A DNA stretch of 64,000 nt from Ornithinicoccus sp045032955 (GTDB lineage Bacteria; Actinomycetota; Actinomycetes; Actinomycetales; Dermatophilaceae): assembly GCF_045032955.1 (NCBI RefSeq), contig NZ_JBJFZU010000010.1:1-64000 (forward strand), written 5' to 3'. Positions 1 to 7,450 of this stretch are shown here, piece after piece; position 1 is the stretch's first letter; every line of letters begins with the position of its first letter. A program made the position numbers and the translations under genes. The notes under the pieces were generated by a model. It ran no database searches. It saw nothing but the letters and a program-made list of their open reading frames with translations, and had not been told where the DNA came from.

Positions 1-16
1 CACCGCCGGACCACCA
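1..16 (+). other. Possible 3' end of a tRNA (or end of a CDS) at the left edge
   Basis: The first 16 bases can be read as the end of a tRNA: a T-stem 3' strand beginning with C, a 7-nt acceptor strand CCGGACC, discriminator A and CCA. A strong terminator follows 16 bases later, as expected for a stable RNA gene. The 5' part lies outside the window, so this cannot be confirmed. The same bases also read as a coding tail (PPDHH then TAG at 18-20). Confidence 0.18.
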
Positions 17-31
17 TTAGAAACACGAAGC

Positions 32-69
32 AAGGGGCTCACCCCCCACAAAAAGGGGGTGAGCCCCTT
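32..69 (+). terminator. Strong intrinsic terminator of the upstream gene
   Basis: A perfect 15-bp stem (32-46 with 55-69, beginning AAGGGGCTCACC) closes an 8-nt A-rich loop and is followed by CTTCTTC. It ends whatever + strand gene enters from the left and insulates the reductase gene at 107. Confidence 0.8.
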
Positions 70-106
70 CTTCACGTCCACACCCACCCCCTGACACACT
101 GGCCCC

Positions 107-1198
107 ATGGCTCCCCGTCTCTTCACACCCCTGACCGTGCGCGGCCTGGAGGTTCCTGGCAGGGCATGGGTGGCGCCGATGTGCCAGTACTCGTGTCGTC
201 CCGGGGAGCCCGGTTTCGTCACGGACTGGCACCTGGCCCACCTCACCTCGTTCGCCATCGGCGGGGCGCCGCTCATCTTGACGGAGGCGGCTGCGGTAAC
301 CGAGGTGGGCAGGATCTCCCCCTGGGACGCCGGCATCTGGCAGGACCAGCAGGTGGGCGCCTGGGAGAGGGTGGTCTCCCTGGTGCACCGGACCGGCTCG
401 CTCATCGGGGTGCAGCTGGGCCACGCCGGTCGCAAGGCGTCCACCTACGCCCCGTTCCACGAGAGATCCGGGTCCGTCCCCGTCGCGGAGGGTGGCTGGC
501 AGTCGGTGGGCCCGGGTACCGCACCGTTCGGGAGCTACGCCGATCCGCGGGAGCTGGACCTGGCCGAGCTCTCGAGCACGGTGGCCGCCTTCGGGGCTGC
601 CGCCCGCCGCGCCGTCACCGCAGGGTTTGACGCGGTGGAGATCCACGCCGCGCACGGGTACCTGTTGGCCCAGTTCCTGAGCCCCTTGGTGAACCGGCGC
701 AGCGATGAGTACGGGGGAGACCTGGCCGGCCGGGCCCGGTTGCTGCTCGAGGTCGTGGACGCCGTGCGGGCGTCCGTGCCTGACCGGATGCCCGTGCTGC
801 TGCGCCTGTCGGCCACCGACTGGGGGTCGGGGCAGGTGGCGGACGACCTGGAACGCACGGTGCAGGTGAGCCGGTGGGCCGTCGAGCGGGGTGTGGACCT
901 GATCGACGTGTCGAGCGGCGGCAACGTCCCGCGCCCCGAGATCCCGATCGGGCCCGGCTACCAGACCGGTTTCGCGGAGCAGGTGCGACGGGCCGTCGAG
1001 GTGCCGGTGAGCGCGGTGGGCATGATCACCCGTCCGGACCAGGCCGAGCAGGTGCTGGCCGAAGGGCAGGCCGACGTGGTCATGATGGCCCGGGCGCTGC
1101 TCGCCGATCCGCACTGGTGGCACCGGGCCGCGGAGACCCTCGGCCATCCGCTGCCCTGGGTGGGGCCGTACGCACGAGCTGCCCCGCTGCTCGACTAG
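107..1198 (+). CDS. NADH:flavin oxidoreductase, Old Yellow Enzyme family (YqjM-like)
   Basis: A 363-aa FMN-dependent ene-reductase of the YqjM/XenA class, which uses NAD(P)H to reduce activated C=C bonds of enones and electrophiles in the cytoplasm. Landmarks are APMCQYS with Cys26 and Tyr28 (the same positions as in YqjM), LGHAGRK at 105-110, the substrate His pair H180/H183 in HAAHGYL, and NRRSDEYGG. The physiological substrate is unknown. No Shine-Dalgarno is visible; CACACT lies 6 nt before the ATG (95-100), which suggests a leaderless mRNA. The 3' end overlaps the convergent ArsR-type gene by 119 bp. Confidence 0.9.
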   Translation: MAPRLFTPLTVRGLEVPGRAWVAPMCQYSCRPGEPGFVTDWHLAHLTSFAIGGAPLILTEAAAVTEVGRISPWDAGIWQDQQVGAWERVVSLVHRTGSLIGVQLGHAGRKASTYAPFHERSGSVPVAEGGWQSVGPGTAPFGSYADPRELDLAELSSTVAAFGAAARRAVTAGFDAVEIHAAHGYLLAQFLSPLVNRRSDEYGGDLAGRARLLLEVVDAVRASVPDRMPVLLRLSATDWGSGQVADDLERTVQVSRWAVERGVDLIDVSSGGNVPRPEIPIGPGYQTGFAEQVRRAVEVPVSAVGMITRPDQAEQVLAEGQADVVMMARALLADPHWWHRAAETLGHPLPWVGPYARAAPLLD

Positions 1199-1754
1199 TC
1201 CCCGCACCCTCGTCGACGGGCAGCGCGCAGGTGTAGACGACCACGCGCTTGGCCTTCGGGTTCCCCTGACCCACCCGCCGGTAGCGGTCCAGCACCTCCA
1301 GCAGCTCCGCCCGCAAGGCGGTCAGCTGCTCGGTGGTGACCTGCACCGTGTGGTCCTCCAGTCCGCACTGCTCCTGCCATGCCGGCGCCCAGGTATGCCG
1401 GTCGGAGAGCCAGGCCTGGGCCCGGTCGCCGAAGTGCGACAGGTAGTCTCGTGCCAGCCAGTCGGCGGCCTCGGCGTCGTCCTCGTCCATCGGCTCGTCG
1501 TCGAAGGCCCCGGGACGGGCCTCGTCCACCGCCTGCCAGACGCGCCGTCGGCCGGCGCCGGTACCGGCGTCCACGACCAGGCCCACCTCCTCGAGCTTGC
1601 GCAGGTGGTAGGAGGTCGCACCCGTGTGGGTGGCCAACGCCTCGGCCAGCTCGGTGGCGGTCGCCTGCCCGTGCACCCTGAGGGCGGCCAGCAGGCGGCT
1701 GCGCAGCGGGTGGGCGAGGACGCGGAGCGCGGACGCGGTCGCGACACGGGGCAT
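1080..1754 (-). CDS. ArsR-family winged-helix transcriptional regulator
   Basis: A 224-aa protein with an N-terminal winged HTH (roughly residues 5-70: LRVLAHPLRSRLLAALR, then TELAEALATHTGATSYHLRKLEEVGL) and a C-terminal effector or dimer region of no family I recognise. It lacks the CxC metal site of classical ArsR proteins. The frame is open to 1859, but the ATG at 1754 is chosen because GAGAGGTG precedes it and the HTH begins there. A 19-bp palindrome at 1805-1823 is a likely autoregulatory operator. The last 40 codons lie antisense to the convergent reductase gene, so the C-terminus could be shorter if there is an undetected frameshift. Confidence 0.75.
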   Translation of the reverse strand: MPRVATASALRVLAHPLRSRLLAALRVHGQATATELAEALATHTGATSYHLRKLEEVGLVVDAGTGAGRRRVWQAVDEARPGAFDDEPMDEDDAEAADWLARDYLSHFGDRAQAWLSDRHTWAPAWQEQCGLEDHTVQVTTEQLTALRAELLEVLDRYRRVGQGNPKAKRVVVYTCALPVDEGAGTSRAAGQLVRTAPPRAADGRGSPRPGATSADRRAAPGPS

Positions 1755-1804
1755 ACGGGTCACCTCTCTGTCGGTGTGCTGGCAGCGTACGCGGCCCGGC
1801 AGCC

Positions 1805-1823
1805 ATGCACAATAGTTGTGCAT
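1805..1823 (-). promoter_or_regulatory. Palindromic operator upstream of the ArsR-type gene
   Basis: ATGCACAA-TAG-TTGTGCAT is a perfect 8-bp inverted repeat about 50 bp upstream of the regulator start. It is AT-rich against the background and of the size recognised by dimeric winged-helix repressors. Autoregulation is inferred. Confidence 0.6.
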
Positions 1824-1885
1824 ACTTTCTGTGCCGGACGCTCTACAGTGCCTGCACATGGCCCCTGACCTGCGGTTTCACCAGT

Positions 1886-1915
1886 TTGGAGGAGACGTCG
1901 ACGCCTCGGTAGACT
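1886..1915 (+). promoter_or_regulatory. Probable rplM-rpsI promoter
   Basis: TTGGAG (1886-1891), an 18-bp spacer and TAGACT (1910-1915) resemble a housekeeping sigma promoter. Transcription would start near 1922, leaving a leader of about 34 nt that contains the ribosome site AAGGTAGG ahead of the ATG at 1956. Confidence 0.5.
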
Positions 1916-1955
1916 GAAGAGGTTGTCCGAATACCCCCCACATGAAGGTAGGCGA

Positions 1956-2399
1956 ATGCGCACCTACACCCCGAAGGCCGGAGACATCACCCGCGCCTGG
2001 CACGTCATCGATGCCACCGACGTGGTGCTGGGGCGCCTCGCGTCCCAGACCGCCATCCTGCTGCGTGGCAAGCACAAGACGATCTTCGCCCCGCACGTCG
2101 ACACCGGTGACTTCGTCATCATCGTCAACGCCGACAAGGTCGCCCTGACCGGCGCCAAGCTGGAGCAGAAGAAGGACTACCGCCACTCCGGCTACCCCGG
2201 TGGGCTGCGGGCCGACAGCTATGCCCAGCTGCTCGACAAGAACCCGGCTCGTGCGGTCGAGAAGGCCGTGCGCGGCATGATCCCGAAGAACGCCCTGGGT
2301 CGACAGGTCATGTCGAAGCTCAAGGTCTACGCCGGCGCCGAGCACCCGCACGCTGCTCAGCAGCCGGTCCCGTACACCATCTCCCAGGTCGCCCAGTAA
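1956..2399 (+). CDS. rplM: 50S ribosomal protein L13
   Basis: A 147-aa L13 protein of the large ribosomal subunit, close to the usual length of about 145. Recognised from MRTYTPKAGD...WHVIDATD, VLGRLAS, LRGKHKTIFAPHVDTGDFVIIVNA and the RMIPKNALGRQ-type stretch (here RGMIPKNALGRQ). The frame extends upstream to a TTG at 1923, but AAGGTAGG directly before the ATG at 1956 and the family N-terminus fix the start. It is the first gene of the conserved rplM-rpsI operon, with rpsI 16 bp downstream. Confidence 0.97.
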   Translation: MRTYTPKAGDITRAWHVIDATDVVLGRLASQTAILLRGKHKTIFAPHVDTGDFVIIVNADKVALTGAKLEQKKDYRHSGYPGGLRADSYAQLLDKNPARAVEKAVRGMIPKNALGRQVMSKLKVYAGAEHPHAAQQPVPYTISQVAQ

Positions 2400-2415
2400 G
2401 GAAGCCGAGGCACAC

Positions 2416-2922
2416 ATGACTGTCAACGACACCGACACCCCGGACAGCGACGGCTTCGACGAGAACGCCGTCTCCGAGTACACCAGCGAGTCGTCCGCGG
2501 CTCCGGCCGAGGGCGCCTCGCGCCCCCGCGCCACCGCTCCCGGTGCCGCCACCGGTCGCCGCAAGCAGGCCGTCGCCCGCGTGCGGATCGTCCCGGGCAC
2601 CGGCACCTGGAAGATCAACGGCCGCACCCTGGAGGAGTACTTCCCCAACAAGGTGCACCAGCAGATCGCCAACGAGGCGCTGACCCTGCTCGAGCTGGAC
2701 GGCGCGTACGACGTGCTGGTCCGCGTGCACGGCGGTGGCCCCTCCGGCCAGGCCGGCGCGGTCCGCCTCGGCGTCGCCCGTTCGCTGAACGGCATCGACT
2801 CCGAGCTCAACCGCCCCGCGCTGAAGCGTGCCGGGCTGCTGACCCGGGACGCCCGCGTCCCCGAGCGCAAGAAGGCCGGCCTCAAGAAGGCCCGCAAGGC
2901 GCCGCAGTACAGCAAGCGCTGA
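2416..2922 (+). CDS. rpsI: 30S ribosomal protein S9
   Basis: A 168-aa S9 protein of the small subunit. The S9 core starts near residue 45 (TGRRKQAVARVRIVPGTGTW) and ends with the basic tail KKARKAPQYSKR, whose terminal Arg contacts P-site tRNA. An acidic, Ala/Ser/Asp-rich N-terminal extension of about 45 residues precedes the core; such extensions are common in actinobacterial S9. AAGGAAG lies before the ATG. It is co-transcribed with rplM and ended by the strong hairpin at 2961-3000. Confidence 0.97.
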   Translation: MTVNDTDTPDSDGFDENAVSEYTSESSAAPAEGASRPRATAPGAATGRRKQAVARVRIVPGTGTWKINGRTLEEYFPNKVHQQIANEALTLLELDGAYDVLVRVHGGGPSGQAGAVRLGVARSLNGIDSELNRPALKRAGLLTRDARVPERKKAGLKKARKAPQYSKR

Positions 2923-2960
2923 CCCTGCCTGCCGCCCCTGTGGGCGGCGACGACAGGAAC

Positions 2961-3000
2961 ACCGACGGCCCGGTGGGAGAGATCCCACCGGGCCGTCGGT
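2961..3000. terminator. Bidirectional terminator between rpsI and the protease gene
   Basis: A perfect 18-bp stem (2961-2978 with 2983-3000, starting ACCGACGGCCCGG) with a GAGA tetraloop. It lies between the convergent ends of rpsI and the S8 protease gene and probably serves both. There is no T-tract, as is common in actinobacteria. Confidence 0.85.
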
Positions 3001-3014
3001 CCGTCTGCGCGGCC

Positions 3015-4262
3015 TCAGAGGCCGGGGGTGTACAGCAGCCGGTTCGGTGAGCCGGTGCCGATCCCGGAGAGTCGGCCGGTGGTGGCGTTGCCGAGGATCG
3101 CGGAGGTCACCTGCGACGGGCTCGCGGACGGGTTGTCCTCCAGGTAGAGGGCCGCCGCCCCGGCGACGTGCGGGCTCGCCATCGAGGTGCCGGAGATCGT
3201 GTTCGCGGCGTTGTCAGCCGTGTGCCAGGCAGAGGTGATCGAGCTTCCGGGGGCGAAGACGTCCACGCAGCTGCCGAAGTTGGAGAAGCTCGAACGGCTG
3301 TCGCTGCTGGTCGTGGACCCGACGGTGATCGCGCTGCCGGCCCGGGCGGGGGAGACGTTGCACGCGTTCTGGCTCTCGTTGCCCGCGGCCACCACCAGGG
3401 TCACGCCGGACCCGGTCATCCGCGAGACCGCGGCGTCGATGCTGGTGCTGGTGCCGCCGCCGAGGCTCATGTTGGCGACCGAGGGCCCGGAGGCGGTGGC
3501 CGTGACCCAGTCCATCCCGGCGATGACGCCGGCGTTGGTGCCGCCGCCGTCGCACCCGAGCACGCGCACCGGCACCAGCGTCGTGCCCTTGGCCACCCCG
3601 AGGACGCTGCCGCCGACCGTGCCGGCGACGTGCGTGCCGTGGCCGTTGCAGTCCGAGGACCCGCGACCGTCGTTGATCGCGTTGAAGCCGCTCGCGGTAC
3701 GTCCGGTGAACTCCACGTGGCTGGTGCGGATGCCGGTGTCGATGATGTAGCTGTCCACCCCCTGCCCGGTGGAGGTGTAGGTGTAGCTGCCGTCCAACGG
3801 ACGGCTGCGCTGGTCGATCCGGTCCAGGCCCCAGGTGGCGCCGTTCTGGGTCTGCGAGAGGGAGACGGTCGCGTCCTGCTCGATCCAGGCCACGTCCGGG
3901 TCCTGACGTAGCTCGGCCACCTGCGCGTCGGTCAGCGAGGCGGCATACCCGCCCAGCGTGCCGTACGTGCGCTCCACCGCGATGCCGGCGGAGCGGGCCT
4001 GGTCGACCTTGCTCTCGGTGGCCGCGGTCACGGCGGCCTGGGCCCGGCTGCCGGTGGACTCGCCGGTGGTCGTGCGGGACACCTCCAGCATGACGATGTA
4101 GGACCCCTCGACCGCCTCGCCGGAGGTGGCCTCGAGCAGTGGCGCCATGCTGTCGTCCGCGGAGGGGGAGAGCTGGGCCGCGGACGCGGCCGGGGCACAG
4201 ACCCCGGCGGCCACGGCGAGTCCGGCGAGCGAGGCGAGGGTCCTGCGTCGGATGTGCTGCAT
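3015..4262 (-). CDS. Secreted subtilisin-like serine protease (S8, proteinase K type)
   Basis: A 415-aa extracellular endopeptidase precursor. Order: signal peptide (MQHIRRRTLA then a hydrophobic stretch, cleavage near AASA-A, residue about 29), an inhibitor I9 propeptide (about 52-133, GSYIVMLEVS to VAWIEQDATVSL), then the S8 catalytic domain. The triad is Asp175 (YIIDTG), His208 (NGHGTHVAG) and Ser360 (SGTSMASPH), with oxyanion Asn295 (AAGN). It stops right after the catalytic domain, with no C-terminal binding domain. The frame is open to 4490, but the ATG at 4262 has the signal peptide and AAGGAGAA in front. An 11-bp repeat array about 100 bp upstream suggests control by a PhoP/OmpR-type regulator. 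Confidence 0.92.
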   Translation of the reverse strand: MQHIRRRTLASLAGLAVAAGVCAPAASAAQLSPSADDSMAPLLEATSGEAVEGSYIVMLEVSRTTTGESTGSRAQAAVTAATESKVDQARSAGIAVERTYGTLGGYAASLTDAQVAELRQDPDVAWIEQDATVSLSQTQNGATWGLDRIDQRSRPLDGSYTYTSTGQGVDSYIIDTGIRTSHVEFTGRTASGFNAINDGRGSSDCNGHGTHVAGTVGGSVLGVAKGTTLVPVRVLGCDGGGTNAGVIAGMDWVTATASGPSVANMSLGGGTSTSIDAAVSRMTGSGVTLVVAAGNESQNACNVSPARAGSAITVGSTTSSDSRSSFSNFGSCVDVFAPGSSITSAWHTADNAANTISGTSMASPHVAGAAALYLEDNPSASPSQVTSAILGNATTGRLSGIGTGSPNRLLYTPGL

Positions 4263-4360
4263 GGTCTTCTCCTTCAGGGAAATGATGCGGCTGTAAGCGC
4301 TGCCGCGGCTCCACCCTGCACACAGATCGGCCGTCCCGGCAGCCCCGAGGAGCAGGTCCA

Positions 4361-4415
4361 GACCGAACGGTGACCGAAGGTTGACCGTGTCTTGACCAAC
4401 TCCAGACCGAGACTT
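4361..4415 (-). promoter_or_regulatory. Five-unit 11-bp direct-repeat array (PHO-box-like)
   Basis: GACC(G/A) begins at 4361, 4372, 4383, 4394 and 4405, exactly one DNA turn apart. Read toward the protease the units begin GGTCAAG, GGTCAAC and GGTCACC, flanked by two GGTCTGG units. This is the geometry of OmpR/PhoB/PhoP-type sites (7-bp half sites, 4-bp spacers), and three units approach the Streptomyces PHO-box unit. The array lies 98 bp upstream of the protease start and 108 bp upstream of glmM. Regulator identity is inferred. Confidence 0.55.
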
Positions 4416-4522
4416 TGCGGTGGGCGACCCGGCCGAGGACGGCCGGGACCGGTCCCGGCACCTGGGTGCGGCATACTGCCGTGTCAGCACTCACCCGCAA
4501 CCTGCACCAGTGAAGGACGACG

Positions 4523-5869
4523 ATGGGACGACTCTTCGGCACCGACGGCGTACGCGGTCTGGCCAACAAGGACATCACCGCTGAGCTCGCGCTCGACCTC
4601 TCCGTCGCGGTGGCGCACGAGCTCGGCGGGCAGAGCGTCTTCGGCGGCGCCCGTGCCAGTGCCGTGGTCGGCCGGGACCCCCGGGCCTCTGGTGAGTTCC
4701 TCTCGGCGGCGGTGATGGCCGGGCTGGCCTCGGCCGGGGTGGATGTCCTGGACGCGGGGGTGCTGCCCACCCCGGCGATCGCCTACCTGACCAAGCGGAT
4801 GAACGCGGAGATGGGCGCCATGCTTTCTGCGTCCCACAACGCGATGCCGGACAACGGCCTGAAGTTCTTCGCCAGCGGCGGTCACAAGCTCGCTGACGAG
4901 ATCGAGGACCGGATCTCCGGGCGGGTCGGCTCCGACTGGGACCGCCCCACCGGTGCCGGGGTGGGTCGGATCCTGCCGTTCGGGCGCGGCGCGGAGTTCT
5001 ACATGGAGCACCTGCTGCAGGCAGCCCCCGGACGGCTCGACGGGCTGCGCATCGTCATCGACGCGGCGCACGGCGCGGCGTCCGAGGTCGGGCCGGAGGT
5101 CTTCCGACGAGCCGGGGCCACCGTCGACGTCATCGGCGGTGACCCCAACGGGCTCAACATCAACGACGACGCCGGGTCCACCCACCTGGACAAGCTGCAG
5201 GAGGCCGTCCGGCTGCGCGGTGCCGACATGGGTGTCGCCTTCGACGGCGACGCGGACCGCTGCCTGGCGGTGGACGCGCGGGGCGGGCAGGTCGACGGCG
5301 ACCAGATCATGGCCATCCTGGCCGTGGCCATGCACGAGCGCGGCGAGCTGCAGGACGACACCCTGGTGGCCACCGTGATGAGCAACCTCGGTCTGCTGCA
5401 GGCGATGGAGCGCGAGGGCGTGCACGTGGTGCAGACCGCGGTGGGAGACCGGTACGTGCTGGAGGCCATGCGGTCCCGGGGCTACTCCCTCGGGGGTGAG
5501 CAGTCCGGCCACGTCATCATGCTGGAGCACGGCACCACCGGCGACGGCGTGCTCACCGCGCTGGCGCTCGCGCAGCGGGTCGTCTCCTCGGGCCGGGCGC
5601 TGCACGAGCTGGCGGGGGTGATGACCCGGCTGCCGCAGGTCCTGGTCAACGTCCGAGGGGTGGACAAGGACCGTGTCGACAGCGACGAGGGTGTCCTGGC
5701 CGCGGTCGGGCAGGTCGAGCAGGAGCTGGGCGATCAGGGGAGGGTGCTGCTGCGCAAGTCCGGCACCGAGGCGGTGGCGCGGGTGATGGTCGAGGCGGAC
5801 TCCCAGGAGCGCGCCCAGGGGTATGCCGACAGCCTCGCCCAGGTGGTCCGGGAGCGGCTCGCCCTCTGA
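4523..5869 (+). CDS. glmM: Phosphoglucosamine mutase
   Basis: A 448-aa enzyme that interconverts glucosamine-6-phosphate and glucosamine-1-phosphate in the pathway to UDP-GlcNAc for peptidoglycan. Motifs in order: RLFGTDGVRG at the N-terminus, the phosphoserine loop LSASHNAMPDNG (Ser104 is the phosphorylated residue; Ala replaces the usual Pro after HN), the metal loop FDGDADRC, the sugar loop GGEQSGH and the phosphate loop RKSGTEAVARVM. Full length for the family. GAAGGACGACG precedes the ATG. CATACT at 4472-4477 could be its -10. It sits shortly after rplM-rpsI, an order common in actinobacteria, with the protease gene interposed here. Confidence 0.95.
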   Translation: MGRLFGTDGVRGLANKDITAELALDLSVAVAHELGGQSVFGGARASAVVGRDPRASGEFLSAAVMAGLASAGVDVLDAGVLPTPAIAYLTKRMNAEMGAMLSASHNAMPDNGLKFFASGGHKLADEIEDRISGRVGSDWDRPTGAGVGRILPFGRGAEFYMEHLLQAAPGRLDGLRIVIDAAHGAASEVGPEVFRRAGATVDVIGGDPNGLNINDDAGSTHLDKLQEAVRLRGADMGVAFDGDADRCLAVDARGGQVDGDQIMAILAVAMHERGELQDDTLVATVMSNLGLLQAMEREGVHVVQTAVGDRYVLEAMRSRGYSLGGEQSGHVIMLEHGTTGDGVLTALALAQRVVSSGRALHELAGVMTRLPQVLVNVRGVDKDRVDSDEGVLAAVGQVEQELGDQGRVLLRKSGTEAVARVMVEADSQERAQGYADSLAQVVRERLAL

Positions 5870-5896
5870 GCGCACGAGGCGCGGGTCAGGGCCCGG

Positions 5897-6892
5897 TCAC
5901 GACCCCCACCGGGGGTCCGCGGCCAGATGGTCGACCAGCTCCTCGATCGCCGGGATACCGGTGACCGGACCGCGGAGCAGCACGCCGCCCCGGTCCACCA
6001 GCACCGCGGACGGGCCGGCCCCGGCGTCGAGGGCTGTCCAGAGCTGGGAGCCAGGGTCCCAGAGCACGCCGTCGACCCCCTGCAGGCGGGGCTCGCCCCA
6101 GGGGGCGAGCGTGTGCACCAGCGGCACCCCCAGCTGCGGCAGCCGCTCCCGCCAGCGGGGCAGCTCTTCGAGCACGGCGAAGGTGGGGCCGCACCAGCAG
6201 TTGACCAGCACCAGCAGCTGGGGACCGGCCCGGGTCAGGGCGATGAGGCTGCTGGGACGCAGGTCCTCGTCGACGACCACCCCGGTTGCCGGGCTGCGCC
6301 CCGCACCAGGACCTGACCGGCCCGTCCCCGCCGTCCCCGCCGGCTCCGTCGGCGGGTCGGACGCGTCCTCTGGTGCCCCCCGGCCCAGGACGAGCACGGC
6401 GGTGGCCGCCACCGCCAGGGTCATGCCCAACCAGAGACGGTCCTGCGTCGAGGAACCCGCCACCAGCGCCCCGGCGCTGCTGCCGTCCAGGGCGATCAGC
6501 AGCGCGACGAGCGACAACGCCACCAGCAGCGCGTTGCGCAGCACCGTGCGGCCGGTGATCCGGTGGTCACCGACCCGGCCGAAGCAGCTGCAGGTGGGAC
6601 GTGGGTGGAAGCCCATCGCCCGGACGACGACCACCAGGAACGCGACGCACAGGGCGAGCGCGCCGGACGCGCCGAGGGCATACGTCCAGGGCCACGGGGT
6701 GAGCAGCAGCACGGCGACGACCAGCTCGAGCGCCGGCAGGGACAGGGCCACCCACCGCCGGCGCAGCAGCGCCGGCAGGCGCAGCGCCGCGACCATGCTC
6801 GTCGTCGCTCCCGGGTCGGGCAGCTTGGCCAGCCCGGAGAGCACCAGCACGGCGGCGAGCGTCAGCGGCGCCAGCGACAGGGCGGTGGGCAT
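5897..6892 (-). CDS. MauE/DoxX-like membrane protein fused to a thioredoxin-like domain
   Basis: A 331-aa two-part protein. Residues 1-170 form about four transmembrane segments of the MauE/DoxX type, with the redox pair Cys101/Cys103 in TCSCFG. A Pro/Gly-rich linker (about 175-205) leads to a thioredoxin-like domain (about 206-331). There the active site reads NCWCGPT (Cys232, Cys234): the usual resolving Cys of WCGPC is Thr, and an extra Cys sits two residues upstream. A membrane-linked disulfide relay, like MauE-MauD or VKOR-thioredoxin pairs, is inferred; the substrate is unknown. The carbonic anhydrase gene lies 24 bp upstream on the same strand. Confidence 0.7.
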   Translation of the reverse strand: MPTALSLAPLTLAAVLVLSGLAKLPDPGATTSMVAALRLPALLRRRWVALSLPALELVVAVLLLTPWPWTYALGASGALALCVAFLVVVVRAMGFHPRPTCSCFGRVGDHRITGRTVLRNALLVALSLVALLIALDGSSAGALVAGSSTQDRLWLGMTLAVAATAVLVLGRGAPEDASDPPTEPAGTAGTGRSGPGAGRSPATGVVVDEDLRPSSLIALTRAGPQLLVLVNCWCGPTFAVLEELPRWRERLPQLGVPLVHTLAPWGEPRLQGVDGVLWDPGSQLWTALDAGAGPSAVLVDRGGVLLRGPVTGIPAIEELVDHLAADPRWGS

Positions 6893-6916
6893 CGGTGCGG
6901 AACCCCCGGGGGCCGG

Positions 6917-7426
6917 TCAGACCAGCTGGCTGAGCCGACCGGTGTCCACGTCGTAGCGGAAGCCGCCCACCTGGGCCCGACCCTGGATCAGGGGGTGCGT
7001 GGTGACCCGGCGGACGTCGCCCACCAGGGCCGCCTCCTGGTCGGTTACCACTCCGAAGCTCTGCCACCAGGCGTCCTGGCCGGAGAGCTCGCTGACCTGC
7101 TCGCGCAGCTCGTCCTCGGTGAACCGGGTCATCGCGCACCGGGTGTGCGGGACCACCAGGATCCGCCGCACACCGAGCAGGTGCACCCCCAGCACCAGGG
7201 CCTCCAGGGCCGCGTCGGTGATCCGGCCGCCCGGGTTGCGGAAGATCTTGGCGTCGCCGTGGGTCAGGCCGAGCAGCTGCAACGGCTCGATCCGGGAGTC
7301 CATGCAGGTGACGATGGCGACCCCGGCGCGGGCGATGCCGTCGTAGCCGCTGAGCGCGTCGGCGTGGGCGAGGGCATACTCCTCGTTGGCCTGCAGGAGG
7401 TCCTCGAAGGCGGATGATCCGGACAT
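6917..7426 (-). CDS. Beta-carbonic anhydrase (short, Rv1284-like class)
   Basis: A 169-aa zinc enzyme that interconverts CO2 and bicarbonate. Zinc ligands are visible as Cys41 and Asp43 (TCMDSR), His94 and Cys97 (PHTRCAM); Asp43/Arg45 form the catalytic dyad. The length and the ending GFRYDVDTGRLSQLV match the short mycobacterial class exemplified by Rv1284. TAGGCT 7 nt upstream of the ATG indicates a leaderless transcript. It is probably co-transcribed with the downstream MauE-thioredoxin gene. Confidence 0.9.
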   Translation of the reverse strand: MSGSSAFEDLLQANEEYALAHADALSGYDGIARAGVAIVTCMDSRIEPLQLLGLTHGDAKIFRNPGGRITDAALEALVLGVHLLGVRRILVVPHTRCAMTRFTEDELREQVSELSGQDAWWQSFGVVTDQEAALVGDVRRVTTHPLIQGRAQVGGFRYDVDTGRLSQLV

Positions 7427-7433
7427 GGCGCTC

Positions 7434-7439
7434 AGCCTA
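7434..7439 (-). promoter_or_regulatory. Leaderless -10 hexamer of the carbonic anhydrase gene
   Basis: On the minus strand TAGGCT ends 7 nt before the ATG, placing the transcription start at or next to the start codon. No Shine-Dalgarno is present. Confidence 0.55.
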
Positions 7440-7450
7440 GTGGGCCGGGC

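Noticed and set aside
4361..4415. CRISPR or minisatellite reading of the 11-bp repeats
   Set aside because: The units are 11 bp with only four to five conserved bases and no spacers; the pattern fits protein binding sites.
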